A program made the position numbers and the translations under genes. This document shows, piece by piece, positions 1 to 11,456 of a stretch of DNA of 64,000 nucleotides. Under the pieces are notes generated by a model. That model had not been told where the DNA came from. It saw nothing but the letters and a program-made list of their open reading frames with translations, and searched no databases. The stretch comes from Azolla caroliniana (lineage: Eukaryota > Polypodiophyta): NCBI GenBank assembly GCA_043228905.1, contig JBHGNT010000026.1:248001-312000 (forward strand), in the 5' to 3' direction. Each line of letters begins with the position of its first letter. Position 1 is the first letter of the stretch.

Positions 1-2
1 GG

Positions 3-180
3 TCATACCTAGCGAGTGTGATATCGGATTTTTGTGTACAAACATGCGAATCGAAGCTAACAACGCTAGCTATGATATGGAATTAAAAAATCAAGATTTT
101 GAAACTGAGGTCGAGAGACATGACGAAATTACCAAATTTGAGGAGGGAGTTGAGAGGGGCCCTTGAGTAAATTAAAATGT
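3..180 (+). repeat. Reference monomer of the 178-bp satellite
   Basis: First full copy in the phase used here, starting at TCATACCT. In order it contains an EcoRV-type palindrome GATATC near monomer base 18, a T-tract, ACATGCGAATCGAAGC, the palindrome GCTAGC near base 63, ATGATATGGAATT, an A-tract followed by a T4 run, GTCGAGAGACATGACGAAAT, and a variable tail. The tail separates monomer types: GAGTGAGTTGAGAGGAGCCC, GAGGGAGTTGAGAAGAGCTA, GAGTGAGGTTGGAAGAGCGC, CTTGACGAGGGAGTTGAGAG, and a sub-variant with AAGAAGAGCTATTAGG followed by GTTGATACC. Blocks are largely defined by the order of these tails. Confidence 0.95.
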
Positions 181-410
181 TCATACCTAGCGAGTGTGAT
201 ATCGGATTTTTGTGTTCAAACATGCGAATCGAACCTAACAACGCTAGATATGATATGGAATTAAAAAAGCAAGATTTTGAAACTCAGGTCGAGAGACATG
301 ACGAAATTAGCAAATTTGAGGAGTGAGTTGAGAGGAGCCCTTGAGTAAATTAAAATGTTCATACCTAGCGAGTGTGATATCGGAATTTCGTGTAGAAACA
401 TGCGAATCGA

Positions 411-411
411 A
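411..411 (+). repeat. Monomer with 11-bp internal deletion
   Basis: At this point the monomer reads GAAGCGCTATG where other copies have GAAGCTAACAACGCTAGCTA, a loss of 11 bp that gives a 167-bp copy. The same change is at ~11,867, in the duplicate of this block. A sister form with GAAGTGCTATG lies at ~11,344. Confidence 0.85.
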
Positions 412-539
412 GCGCTATGATATGGAATTATAAAAACAAGATTTTGAAACTCAGGTCGAGAGACATGACGAAATTTCCAAATTTGAGGAGGGAGTTGAGA
501 AGAGCTAGTAGGTAAATTACAATGTTCATACCTGGTTCG

Positions 540-1262
540 TGTGATATCGGATTTCTGTGTTCAAACATGCGAATCGAAGCTAACAACGCTAGCTATGATA
601 TGGAATTACAAAATCAAGATTTTGAAACTCCAGTCGAGAGACATGACGAAATTACCAAATTTGAGGAGTGAGGTTGGAAGAGCGCGTGAGTGAATTAAAA
701 TGTTCATACCTGGCTCGTGTGATATCGGATTTTTGTGTTCAAACATGCGAATTGAAGCTAACAACGCTAGCTATGATATGGAATTAAAAAATCAAGATTT
801 TGAAAATCAGGTCGAGAGGCATGACGAAATTAGCAAATATGAGGAGTGAGTTGAGAGGAGCCCTTGAGTAAATTAAAATGTTCATACCTAGCGAGCGTGA
901 TATCGGATTTTTGTGTTCAAACATGCGAAACGAAGCTAACAACGCTAGCTATGATATGGAATTAAAAAATCAAGATTTTGAAACTCATGTCGAGAGACAT
1001 GACGAAATTAGCAACCTTGACGAGGGAGTTGAGAGGAGCCCTTGAGTAAATTAAAATGTTCATACCTAGCGACCGTGATATTGGATTTTTGTCTTCAAAC
1101 ATGCGAATCGAAGCTAACAACGCTAGCTATGATATGGAATTAAAAAATCAAGATTTTGAAACTGAGGTCGAGAGACATGACGAAATTAGCAACCTTGACA
1201 AGGGAGTTGAGAGGAGCCCTTGAGTAAATTAAAATGTTCATACCTAGCGAGCGTGATATCGG
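540..1262 (+). repeat. Four-monomer segment also found at 7,034-7,756
   Basis: About 720 bp matching 7,034-7,756 at an offset of 6,494. Both carry the run GAATTGAAGC, GAAAATCAGG, GAGAGGCATG, CAAATATGAGG, followed by GCGAAACGAAG and a GACCGTGATATTGG monomer. The offset equals 37 monomers minus two 46-bp deletions, which lie between the copies. A third version falls inside 11,457-14,765. Confidence 0.78.
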
Positions 1263-1473
1263 ATTTCTGTGTTCAAACATGCGAATCGAAGCTAACAACA
1301 CTAGCTATGATATGGAATTACAAAATCAAGATTTTGAAACTCCAGTCGAGAGACATGATGAAATTACCAAATTTGAGGAGTGAGGTTGGAAGAGCGTGTG
1401 AGTGAATTAAAATGTTCATACCTTGCTCGTGTGATATCGGATTTTTGTGTTCAAACATGCGAATTGAAGCTAA

Positions 1474-1475
1474 CA
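1474..1475 (+). repeat. 132-bp deletion monomer junction
   Basis: The monomer reads GAATTGAAGCTAACAGGTCG, so 46 bp between GCTAAC and AGGTCGAG is missing and the copy is 132 bp. The same junction recurs at 2,497, 12,930, 13,952, 15,864, 16,886, 31,598, 33,510, 36,668, 38,758, 46,188, 48,278 and 54,106. Confidence 0.93.
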
Positions 1476-2496
1476 GGTCGAGAGACATGACGAAATTAGC
1501 AACCTTGACGAGGGAGTTTTAGAGTAGCCCTTGAGTAAATAAAAATGTTCATACCTAGCTCGTGTGATATCGGATTTTTGTGTTCAAACATGCGAATCGA
1601 AGCTAACAACGCTAGCTATGATATGGAATTAAAAAATCAAGATTTTGAAACTCATGTCGAGAGACATGACGAAATTAGCAAATTTGAGGAGTGAGTTGAG
1701 AGGAGCCCTTGAGTAAATTAAAATGGTCATACCTAGCGAGTGTGATATCGGATTTTTGTGTTCAAACATGCGAATCGAAGCTAACAACGCTAGCTATGAT
1801 ATGGAATTAAAAAATCAAGATTTTGAAACTCAGGTCGAGAGACATGACGAAATTAGCAAATTTGAGGAGTGAGTTGAGAGGAGCCCTTGAGTAAATTAAA
1901 ATGGTCATACCTAGCGAGTGTGATATCGGATTGTTGTGTACAAACATGCGAATCGAAGCTAAAAACGCTAGCTATGATATGGAATTGAAAAATCAAGATT
2001 TTGAAACTCAGGTCGAGAGACATGACGAAATTAGCAAATTTGAGGAGTGAGTTGAGAGGAGCCCTTGAGTAAATTAAAATGGTCATACCTAACGAGTGTG
2101 ATATCGGATTTTTGTGTTCAAACATGCGAATAGAAGCTAACAACGCTAGCTATGATATGGAATTAAAATATCAAGATTTTGAAACTCAGGTCGAGAGACA
2201 TGACGAAATTTCCAAATTTGAGGAGGGAGTTGAGAAGAGCTAGTAGGTAAATTACAATGTTCATACCTGGTTCTTGTGATATCGGATTTCTGTGTTCAAA
2301 CATGCGAATCGAAGCTAACAACACTAGCTATGATATGGAATTACAAAATCAAGATTTTGAAACTCCAGTCGAGAGACATGATGAAATTACCAAATTTGAG
2401 GAGTGAGGTTGGAAGAGCGTGTGAGTGAATTAAAATGTTCATACCTTGCTCGTGTGATATCGGATTTTTGTGTTCAAACATGCGAATTGAAGCTAA

Positions 2497-2498
2497 CA
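2497..2498 (+). repeat. 132-bp deletion monomer junction
   Basis: Second copy in the first block of the same 46-bp deletion as at 1,474, with identical junction and preceding GAATTGAAG variant. Confidence 0.93.
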
Positions 2499-3310
2499 GG
2501 TCGAGAGACATGACGAAATTAGCAACCTTGACGAGGGAGTTGAGAGTAGCCCTTGAGTAAATAAAAATGTTCATACCTAGCTCGTGTGATATCGGATTTT
2601 TGTGTTCAAACATGCGAATCGAAGCTAACAACGCTAGCTATGATATGGAATTAAAAAATCAAGATTTTGAAACTAAGGTCGAGAGACATGACGAAATTAG
2701 CAAATTTGAGGAGTGAGTTGAGAGGAGCCCTTGAGTAAATTAAAATGGTCATACCTAGCGAGTGTGATATCGGATTTTTGTGTTCAAACATGCGAATAGA
2801 AGCTAACAACGCTAGCTATGATATGGAATTAAAAAATCAAGTTTTTGTAATTCAGGTCGAGAGACATGACGAAATTTCCAAATTTGAGGAGGGAGTTAAG
2901 AAGAGCTAGTAGGTAAATTACAATGTTCATACCTGGTTCTTGTGATATCGGATTTCTGTGTTCAAACATGCGAATCGAAGCTAACAACACTAGCTATGAT
3001 ATGGAATTACAAAATCAAGATTTTGAAACTCCAGTCGAGAGACATGATGAAATTAGCAAATTTGAGGAGTGAGTTGAGAGGAGCCCTTGAGTAAATTAAA
3101 ATGGTCATACCTAGCTCGTGTGATATCGGATTTTTGTGTACAAACATGCGAATCGAAGCTAACAATGCTAGCTATGATATGGAATTAAAAAATTAAGATT
3201 TTGAAACTAAGGTCGAGAGACATGACGAAATTAGCAACCTTGACGAGTGAGTTTAGAGGATCCCTTGAGTAAATTAAAATGGTTATACCTAGCTCGTGTG
3301 ATATCGGATT

Positions 3311-4329
3311 TTTTTGTACAAACATGCGAATCGAAGCTAACAATGCTAGCTATGATATGGAATTAAAAAATTAAGATTTTTAAACTAAGATCGAGAGACA
3401 TGACGAAAGTAGCAACCTTGACGAGTGAGTTTAGAGGAGCCCTTGAGTCAATTAAAATGGTTATACCTAGCGAGTGTGATATCGGATTTTTGTCTTCAAA
3501 CATGCGAATCGAAGCTAACAACGCTAGCTATGATATGGAATTACAAAATCAAGATTTTCAAACTCCAGTCGAGAGACATGACGAAATTACCAAATTTGAG
3601 GAGTGAGGTTGGAAGAGCGCGTGAGTGAATTAAAATGTTCATACCTGGCTCGTGTGATATCGGATTTTTGTGTTCAAACATGCGAATTGAAGCTAACAAC
3701 GCTAGCTATGATATGGAATTAAAAAATCAAGATTTTGAAACTAAGGTCGAGAGACATGACGAAATTAGTAAATTTGAGGAGTGAGTTGAGAGGAGCCCTT
3801 GAGTAAATTAAAATGGTCATACCTAGCGAGTGTGATATCGGATTTTTGTGTTCAAACATGCGAAACGAAGCTAACAACGCTAGCTATGATATGGAATTGA
3901 AAAATCAAGATTTTGAAACTCAGGTCGAGAGACATGACGAAATTAGCAACCATGACGAGGGAGTTGAGAGGAGCCCTTGAGTAAATTCAAATGTTCATAC
4001 CTAGCGAGTCTGATATCGGAATTTTGTGTTCAAACATGCGAATTAAACCTAACAACGCTAGCTATGATCTAGAATTAAAAAAGCAAGATTTTGAAACTCA
4101 GGTCGAGAGTCATGACGGAATTAGCAAATTTGAGGAGTGAGTTGAGAGGAGCCCTTGAGTAAATTAAAATGGTCATACCTAGCGAGTGTGATATCGGATT
4201 TTTGTGTACAAACATGCGAATCGAAGCTAACAACGCTAGCTATGATATGGAATTAAAAAATCAAGATTTTGAAACTAAGGTCGCGAGACATTACGAAATT
4301 TCCAAATTTGAGGAGGGAGTTAAGAAGAG
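3311..4329 (+). repeat. Mosaic satellite segment
   Basis: About six monomers of mixed types with no multi-kb partner that I could follow. One near 3,391-3,470 has ACGAAAGTAGC and GAGTCAATTAAAATGG, markers that recur near 19,930 and 26,870. Another near 4,030-4,080 has GAATTAAACC. Confidence 0.75.
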
Positions 4330-5445
4330 CTAGTAGGTAAATTACAATGTTCATACCTGGTTCTTGTGATATCGGATTTCTGTGTACAAACATGCGAATC
4401 GAAGCTAACAACGCTAGCTATGATATGGAATTAAAAAATCAAGATTTTGAAACTCAGGTCGAGAGACATGACGAAATTTCAAAATTTGAGGAGGGAGTTG
4501 AGAAGAGCTAGTAGGTAAATTACAATGTTCATACCTGGTTCGTGTGATATCGGATATTTGTGTTCAAACATGCGAATCGAAGCTAACAACGCTAGCTATG
4601 ATATGGAATTACAAAATCAAGATTTTGAAACTCAGGTCGAGAGACATGACGAAATTACCAAATTTGAGGAGGGAGTTGAGAGGGGCCCTTGAGTAAATAA
4701 AAATGTTCATACCTAGCGAGTGTGATATCGGATTTTGTTGTTCAAACATGCAAATCGAACCTAACAACGCTAGCTATGATATGGAATTAAAAAAGCAAGA
4801 TTTTGAAACTCAGGTCGAGAGACATGACGAAATTAGCAAATTTGAGGAGTGAGTTGAGAGGAGCCCTTGAGTAAATTAAAATGTTCATACCTAGCGAGTG
4901 TGATATCGGAATTTCGTGTACAAACATGCGAATCGAAGCTAACAACGCTAGCTATGATATGGAATTATAAAATCAAGATTTTGAAACTCAGGTCGAGAGA
5001 CATGACGAAATTTCCAAATTTGAGGAGGGAGTTGAGAAGAGCTAGTAGGTAAATTACAATGTTCATACCTGGTTCGTGTGATATCGGATTTTTGTGTTCA
5101 AACATGCGAATCGAAGCTAACAACGCTAGCTATGATATGGAATTACAAAATCAAGATTTTGAAACTCCAGTCGAGAGACATGACGAAATTACCAAATTTG
5201 AGGAGTGAGGTTGGAAGAGCGCGTGAGTGAATTAAAATGTTCATACCTGGCTCGTATGATATCGGATTTTTGTGTTTAAACATGCGAATTGAAGCTAACA
5301 ACGCTAGCTATGATATGGAATTAAAAAATCAAGATTTTGAAACTAAGGTCGAGAGACATGACGAAATTAGTAAATTTGAGGAGTGAGTTGAGAGGAGCCC
5401 TTGAGTAAATTAAAATGGTCATACCTAGCGAGTGTGATATCGGAT
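4330..5445 (+). repeat. Block X, copy 1
   Basis: Matches 6,288-7,212 at offset 1,958 (11 monomers). From about 4,500 to 5,445 it also matches 8,237-9,182 at offset 3,737 (21 monomers minus 1 bp). Markers are GATATCGGATATTTGTG and GGATTTTGTTGTTC with ATGCAAATCGAACC. A monomer with GGAATTTCGTGTAC also marks this block. Confidence 0.83.
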
Positions 5446-6287
5446 TTTTTTGTACAAACATGCGAATCGAAGCTAACAACGCTAGCTATGATATGGAATT
5501 AAAAAATCAAGATTTTGAAACTAAGGTCGAGAGACATGACGAAATTAGAAAATTTGAGGAGTGAGTTGAGAGGAGCCCTTGAGTAAATTAAAATGGTCAT
5601 ACCTAGCGAGTGTGATATCGGATTTTTGTGTACAAACATGCGAATCGAAGCTAAAAACGCTAGCTATGATATGGAATTGAAAAATCAAGATTTTGAAACT
5701 CAGGTCGAGAGACATGACGAAATTACCAAATTTGAGGAGGGAGTTGAGAGGGGCCCTTGAGTAAATTAAAATATTCATACGTAGCGAGTGTGGTATCGGA
5801 ATTTTGTGTTCAAACATGCGAATCAAACCTAACAACGCTAGCTATGATGTAGAATTAAAAAAGCAAGATTTTGAAACTGAGGTCGAGAGACATGACGAAA
5901 TTAGCAACCTTGACAAGGGAGTTGAGAGGAGCCCTTGAGTAAATAAAAATGTACATACCTAGCTCGTGTGATATCGGATTTTTGTGTTCAAACATGCGAA
6001 TCGAAGCTAACAACGCTAGCTATGATATGGAATTAAAAAATCAAGATTTTGAAACTAAGGTCGAGAGACATGACGAAATTAGCAAATTTGAGGAGTGAGC
6101 TGAGAGGAGCCCTTGAGTAAATTAAAATGGTCATACCTAGCGAGTGTGATATCGGATTTTTGTGTACAAACATGCGAATCGAAGCTAACAACGCTAGCTA
6201 TGATATGGAATTAAAATATCAAGATTTTGAAACTCAGGTCGAGAGACATGACGAAATTTCCAAATTTGAGGAGGGAGTTGAGAAGAG
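5446..6287 (+). repeat. Satellite segment between X copies
   Basis: About five monomers linking X copies 1 and 2. It includes a GAATCAAACC monomer near 5,820 and a GACAAGGGAG-tailed monomer near 5,910. No distinct long partner seen. Confidence 0.72.
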
Positions 6288-7212
6288 CTAGTAGGTAAAT
6301 TACAATGTTCATACCTGGTTCTTGTGATATCGGATTTCTGTGTACAAACATGCGAATCGAAGCTAACAACGCTAGCTATGATATGGAATTAAAAAAATAA
6401 GATTTTGAAACTCAGGTCGAGAGACATGACGAAATTTCCAAATTTGAGGAGGGACTTGAGAAGAGCTAGTAGGTAAATTACAATGTTCATACCTGGTTCG
6501 TGTGATATCGGATATTTGTGTTCAAACATGCGAATCGAAGCTAACAACGCTAGCTATGATATGGAATTACAAAATCAAGATTTTGAAACTCAGGTCGAGA
6601 GACATGACGAAATTACCAAATTTGAGGAGGGAGTTGAGAGGGGCCCTTGAGTAAATTAAAATGTTCATACCTAGCGAGTGTGATATCGGATTTTGTTGTT
6701 CAAACATGCAAATCGAACCTAACAACGCTAGCTATGATATGGAATTAAAAAATCAAGATTTTGAAACTCAGGTCGAGAGACATGACGAAATTAGCAAATT
6801 TGAGGAGTGAGTTGAGAGGAGCCCTTGAGTAAATTAAAATGTTCATACCTAGCGAGTGTGATATCCGAATTTCGTGTACAAACATGCGAATCGAAGCTAA
6901 CAACGCTAGCTATGATATGGAATTAAAAAATCAAGATTTTGAAACTCAGGTCGAGAGACATGACGAAATTTCCAAATTTGAGGAGGGAGTTGAGAAGAGC
7001 AGTAGGTAAATTACAATGTTCATACCTGGTTCGTGTGATATCGGATTTTTGTGTTCAAACATGCGAATCGAAGCTAACAACGCTAGCTATGATATGGAAT
7101 TACAAAATCAAGATTTTAAAACTCCAGTCGAGAGACATGACGATATTACCAAATTTGAGGAGTGAGGTTGGAAGAGCGCGTGAGTGAATTAAAATGTTCA
7201 TACCTGGCTCGT
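6288..7212 (+). repeat. Block X, copy 2
   Basis: Matches X copy 1 at +1,958 and X copy 3 at 1,779 bp (10 monomers minus one base). The missing base is in GAGAAGAGCAGTAGG near 6,998, where the other copies read GAGAAGAGCTAGTAGG. That change alters the reading frame and creates a longer chance ORF from 6,939. The match to the other copies ends near 7,212. Confidence 0.82.
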
Positions 7213-8236
7213 GTGATATCGGATTTTTGTGTTCAAACATGCGAATTGAAGCTAACAACGCTAGCTATGATATGGAATTAAAAAATCAAGATTTTGAAAA
7301 TCAGGTCGAGAGGCATGACGAAATTAGCAAATATGAGGAGTGAGTTGAGAGGAGCCCTTGAGTAAATTAAAATGTTCATACCTAGCGAGCGTGATATCGG
7401 ATTTTTGTGTTCAAACATGCGAAACGAAGCTAACAACGCTAGCTATGATATGGAATTAAAAAATCAAGATTTTGAAACTCATGTCGAGAGACATGACGAA
7501 ATTAGCAACCTTGACGAGGGAGTTGAGAGGAGCCCTTGAGTAAATTAAAATGTTCATACCTAACGACCGTGATATTGGATTTTTGTCTTCAAACATGCGA
7601 ATCGAAGCTAACAACGCTAGCTATGATATGGAATTAAAAAATCAAGATTTTGAAACTGAGGTCGAGAGACATGACGAAATTAGCAACCTTGACAAGGGAG
7701 TTGAGAGGAGCCCTTGAGTAAATTAAAATGTTCATACCTAGCGAGCGTGATATCGGATTTTTGTGTTCAAACATGTGAATCGAAGCTAACAACGCTAGCT
7801 ATGATATGGAATTAAAAAATCAAGATTTTGAAACTCAGGTCGAGAGACATGACGAAATTAGCAACCTTGACAAGGGCGTTGAGAGGAGCCCTTGAGTAAA
7901 TAAAAATGTTCATACCTAGCTCGTGTGATATCGGAATTTTTTGTTCAAACATGCGAATCGAAGCTAACAACGCTAGCTATGATATGGAATTAAAAAATCA
8001 AGATTTTGAAACTAAGGTCGAGAGACATGACGAAATTAGCAAATTTGAGGAGTGAGTTGAGAGGAGCCCTTGAGTAAATTAAAATGGTCATACCTAGCGA
8101 GTGTGATATCGGATTTTTGTGTTCAAACATGCGAATAGAAGCTAACAACGCTAGCTATGATATGGAATTAAAATATCAAGATTTTGAAACTCAGGTCGAG
8201 AGACATGACGAAATTTCCAAATTTGAGGAGGGACTT
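7213..8236 (+). repeat. Satellite segment following X copy 2
   Basis: Begins with the segment shared with 540-1,262, then continues with GACAAGGGCGTTG- and GAATAGAAGC-type monomers up to the next X copy. Ordinary 178-bp periodicity throughout. Confidence 0.75.
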
Positions 8237-9182
8237 GAGAAGAGCTAGTAGGTAAATTACAATGTTCATACCTGGTTCGTGTGATATCGGATATTTGTGT
8301 TCAAACATGCGAATCGAAGCTAACAACACTAGCTATGATATGGAATTACAAAATCAAGATTTTGAAACTCAGGTCGAGAGACATGACGAAATTACCAAAT
8401 TTGAGGAGGGAGTTGAGAGGGGCCCTTGAGTAAATTAAAATGTTCATACCTAGCGAGTGTGATATCGGATTTTGTTGTTCAAACATGCAAATCGAACCTA
8501 ACAACGCTAGCTATGATATGGAATTAAAAAATCAAGATTTTGAAACTCAGGTCGAGAGACATGACGAAATTAGCAAATTTGAGGAGTGAGTTGAGAGGAG
8601 CCCTTGAGTAAATTAAAATGTTCATACCTAGCGAGTGTGATATCGGAATTTCGTGTACAAACATGCGAATCGAAGCTAACAACGCTAGCTATGATATGGA
8701 ATTATAAAATCAAGATTTTGAAACTCAGGTCGAGAGACATGACGAAATTTCCAAATTTGAGGAGGGAGTTGAGAAGAGCTAGTAGGTAAATTACAATGTT
8801 CATACCTGGTTCGTGTGATATCGGATTTTTGTGTTCAAACATGCGAATCGAAGCTAACAACGCTAGCTATGATATGGAATTACAAAATCAAGATTTTGAA
8901 ACTCCAGTCGAGAGACATGACGAAATTACCAAATTTGAGGAGTGAGGTTGGAAGAGCGCGTGAGTGAATTAAAATGTTCATACCTGGCTCGTATGATATC
9001 GGATTTTTGTGTTCAAACATGCGAATTGAAGCTAACAACGCTAGCTATGATATGGAATTAAAAAATCAAGATTTTGAAACTAAGGTCGAGAGACATGACG
9101 AAATTAGTAAATTTGAGGAGTGAGTTGAGAGGAGCCCTTGAGTAAATTAAAATGGTCATACCTAGCGAGTGTGATATCGGAT
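8237..9182 (+). repeat. Block X, copy 3
   Basis: Matches X copy 1 at offset 3,737. It has the same order of GATATCGGATATTTG, GGATTTTGTTGTTC and GGAATTTCGTGTAC monomers, then CTCGTATGATATCGG near 8,990, matching 5,250. The match ends where copy 1 has a longer T-run. Confidence 0.83.
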
Positions 9183-9890
9183 TTTTGTGTTCAAACATGC
9201 GAATAGAAGCTAACAACGCTAGCTATGATATGGAATTAAAAAATCAAGATTTTGAAACTCAGGTCGAGAGACATGACGAAATTTCCAAATTTGAGGAGGG
9301 AGTTAAGAAGAGCTAGTAGGTAAATTACAATGTTCATACCTGGTTCTTGTGATATCGGATATCTGTGTTCAAACATGCGAATCGAAGCTAACAACACTAG
9401 CTATGATATGGAATTACAAAATCAAGATTTTGAAACTCCAGTCGAGAGACATGATGAAATTACCAAATTTGAGGAGTGAGGTTGGAAGAGCGCGTGAGTG
9501 AATTAAAATGTTCATACCTGGCTCGTGTGATATCGGATTTTTGTGTTCAAATATGCGAATCGAAGCTAACGACGCTAGCTATGATATGGAATTGAAAAAT
9601 CAAGATTTTGAAACACAGGTCGAGACACATGACGAAATTACCAAATTTGAGGAGTGAGTTGAGAGGAGCCCTTGAGTAAATTAAAATGGTCATACCTAGC
9701 GAGTGTGATATCGGATTTTTGTGTACAAATATGCGAATCGAAGCTAACAACGCTAGCTATGATATGGAATTAAAAAATCAAGATTTTGAAACTGAGGTCG
9801 AGACACATGACGAAATTACCAAATTTGAGGAGGGAGTTGAGAGGTGCCCTTAAGTAAATTAAAATGTTCATACCTAGCGAGTGTGATATC
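9163..9890 (+). repeat. 1,246-bp spaced duplicate, copy 1
   Basis: About four monomers repeated at 10,409-11,136, offset 1,246 (7 x 178). Shared rare variants are TTCAAATATGCGAATCG, GCTAACGACGC, GAAACACAGG and GTCGAGACACATG. Confidence 0.83.
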
Positions 9891-10408
9891 GGATTTTTGT
9901 GTTCAAACATGCGAATCGAAGCTAACAACGCTAGCTATGATATGGAATTAAAAAATCAAGATTTTGAAACTCATGTCGAGAGACATGACGAAATTAGCAA
10001 ATTTGAGGAGTGAGTTGACAGGAGCCCTTGAGTAAATTAAAATGGTCATACCTAGCGAGTGTGATATCGGATTTTTGTGTTCAAACATGCGAATCGAAGC
10101 TAACAACGCTAGCTATGATATGGAATTAAAAAATCAAGATTTTGAAACTCAGGTCGAGAGACATGACGAAATTAGCAAATTTGAGGAGTGAGTTGAGAGG
10201 AGCCCTTGAGTAAATTAAAATGGTCATACCTAGCGAGTGTGATATCGGATTTTTGTGTACAAACATGCGAATCGAAGCTAAAAACGCTAGCTATGATATG
10301 GAATTGAAAAATCAAGATTTTGAAACTCAGGTCGAGAGACATGACGAAATTAGCAAATTTGAGGAGTGAGTTGAGAGGAGCCCTTGAGTAAATTAAAATG
10401 GTCATACC
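9891..10408 (+). repeat. Satellite segment also present near 13.0-13.9 kb
   Basis: Together with the following ~330 bp it matches ~13,026-13,871 at offset 3,136. The markers are a GAAACTCATGTCG monomer, then one with GCTAAAAACGC, then one with GAATAGAAGC and AAAATATCAAG. The same order is at about 1,575-2,200. Confidence 0.78.
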
Positions 10409-11136
10409 TAGCGAGTGTGATATCGGATTTTTGTGTTCAAACATGCGAATAGAAGCTAACAACGCTAGCTATGATATGGAATTAAAATATCAAGATTTTG
10501 AAACTCAGGTCGAGAGACATGACGAAATTTCCAAATTTGAGGAGGGAGTTGAGAAGAGCTAGTAGGTAAATTACAATGTTCATACCTGGTTCTTGTGATA
10601 TCGGATTTCTGTGTTCAAACATGCGAATCGAAGCTAACAACACTAGCTATGATATGGAATTACAAAATCAAGATTTTGAAACTCCAGTCGAGAGACATGA
10701 TGAAATTACCAAATTTGAGGAGTGAGGTTGGAAGAGCGCGTGAGTGAATTAAAATGTTCATACCTGGCTCGTGTGATATCGGATTTTTGTGTTCAAATAT
10801 GCGAATCGAAGCTAACGACGCTAGCTATGATATGGAATTGAAAAATCAAGATTTTGAAACACAGGTCGAGACACATGACGAAATTACCAAATTTGAGGAG
10901 TGAGTTGAGAGGAGCCCTTGAGTAAATTAAAATGGTCATACCTAGCGAGTGTGATATCGGATTTTTGTGTACAAATATGCGAATCGAAGCTAACAACGCT
11001 AGCTATGATATGGAATTAAAAAATCAAGATTTTGAAACTGAGGTCGAGACACATGACGAAATTACCAAATTTGAGGAGGGAGTTGAGAGGGGCCCTTAAG
11101 TAAATTAAAATGTTCATACCTAGCGAGTGTGATATC
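10409..11136 (+). repeat. 1,246-bp spaced duplicate, copy 2
   Basis: Second copy of 9,163-9,890 with the same CAAATATGCG, ACGACGC and GACACATG variants. It diverges after 11,136, where this copy has AACATCCGAATCGAACC. Confidence 0.83.
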
Positions 11137-11456
11137 GGATTTTTGTGTTCAAACATCCGAATCGAACCTAACAACGCTAGCTATGATATGGAATTAAAAA
11201 AGCAAGATTTTGAAACTCAGGTCGAGAGACATGACGAAATTAGCAAATTTGAGGAGTGAGTTGAGAGGAGCCCTTGAGTAAATTAAAATGTTCATACCTA
11301 GCGAGTGTGATATCGGAATTTCGTGTACAAACATGCGAATCGAAGTGCTATGATATGGAATTAAAAAATCAAGATTTTGAAACACAGGTCGAGACACATG
11401 ACGAAATTACCAAATTTGAGGAGTGAGTTGAGAGGAGCCCTTGAGTAAATTAAAAT
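11137..11456 (+). repeat. Bridge segment with a deletion monomer
   Basis: About two monomers before the duplicated block. The second carries GAAGTGCTATG at ~11,344, an 11-bp-deleted copy related to those at 411 and 11,867. Confidence 0.72.

Larger units (their letters stand above)
1..3310 (+). repeat. Multi-monomer block, copy 1 (second copy at 11,457-14,765)
   Basis: Matches 11,457-14,765 monomer for monomer at an offset of 11,456, which becomes 11,455 after one inserted base near 1,515. Shared markers include an 11-bp deletion monomer at ~411 and ~11,867, and 132-bp deletion monomers at 1,474 and 2,497, matching 12,930 and 13,952. Few substitutions separate the copies. The match fails near 3,310, where this copy has a longer T-run before GTACAAAC. 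It begins at base 1, so the true left end may lie outside the window. Confidence 0.88.

Noticed and set aside
3-180. CENP-B-box-like motif in the monomer
   Set aside because: I looked for the TTCG...CGGG arrangement. The monomer has ATCGG but no properly spaced CGGG partner.
1853-2143. Recurrent 96-codon open frame on the - strand (also 10,172, 13,308, 16,242 and many others)
   Set aside because: It recurs because the monomers recur. Length and stops follow from the 178-bp period, and there is no sign of coding constraint.
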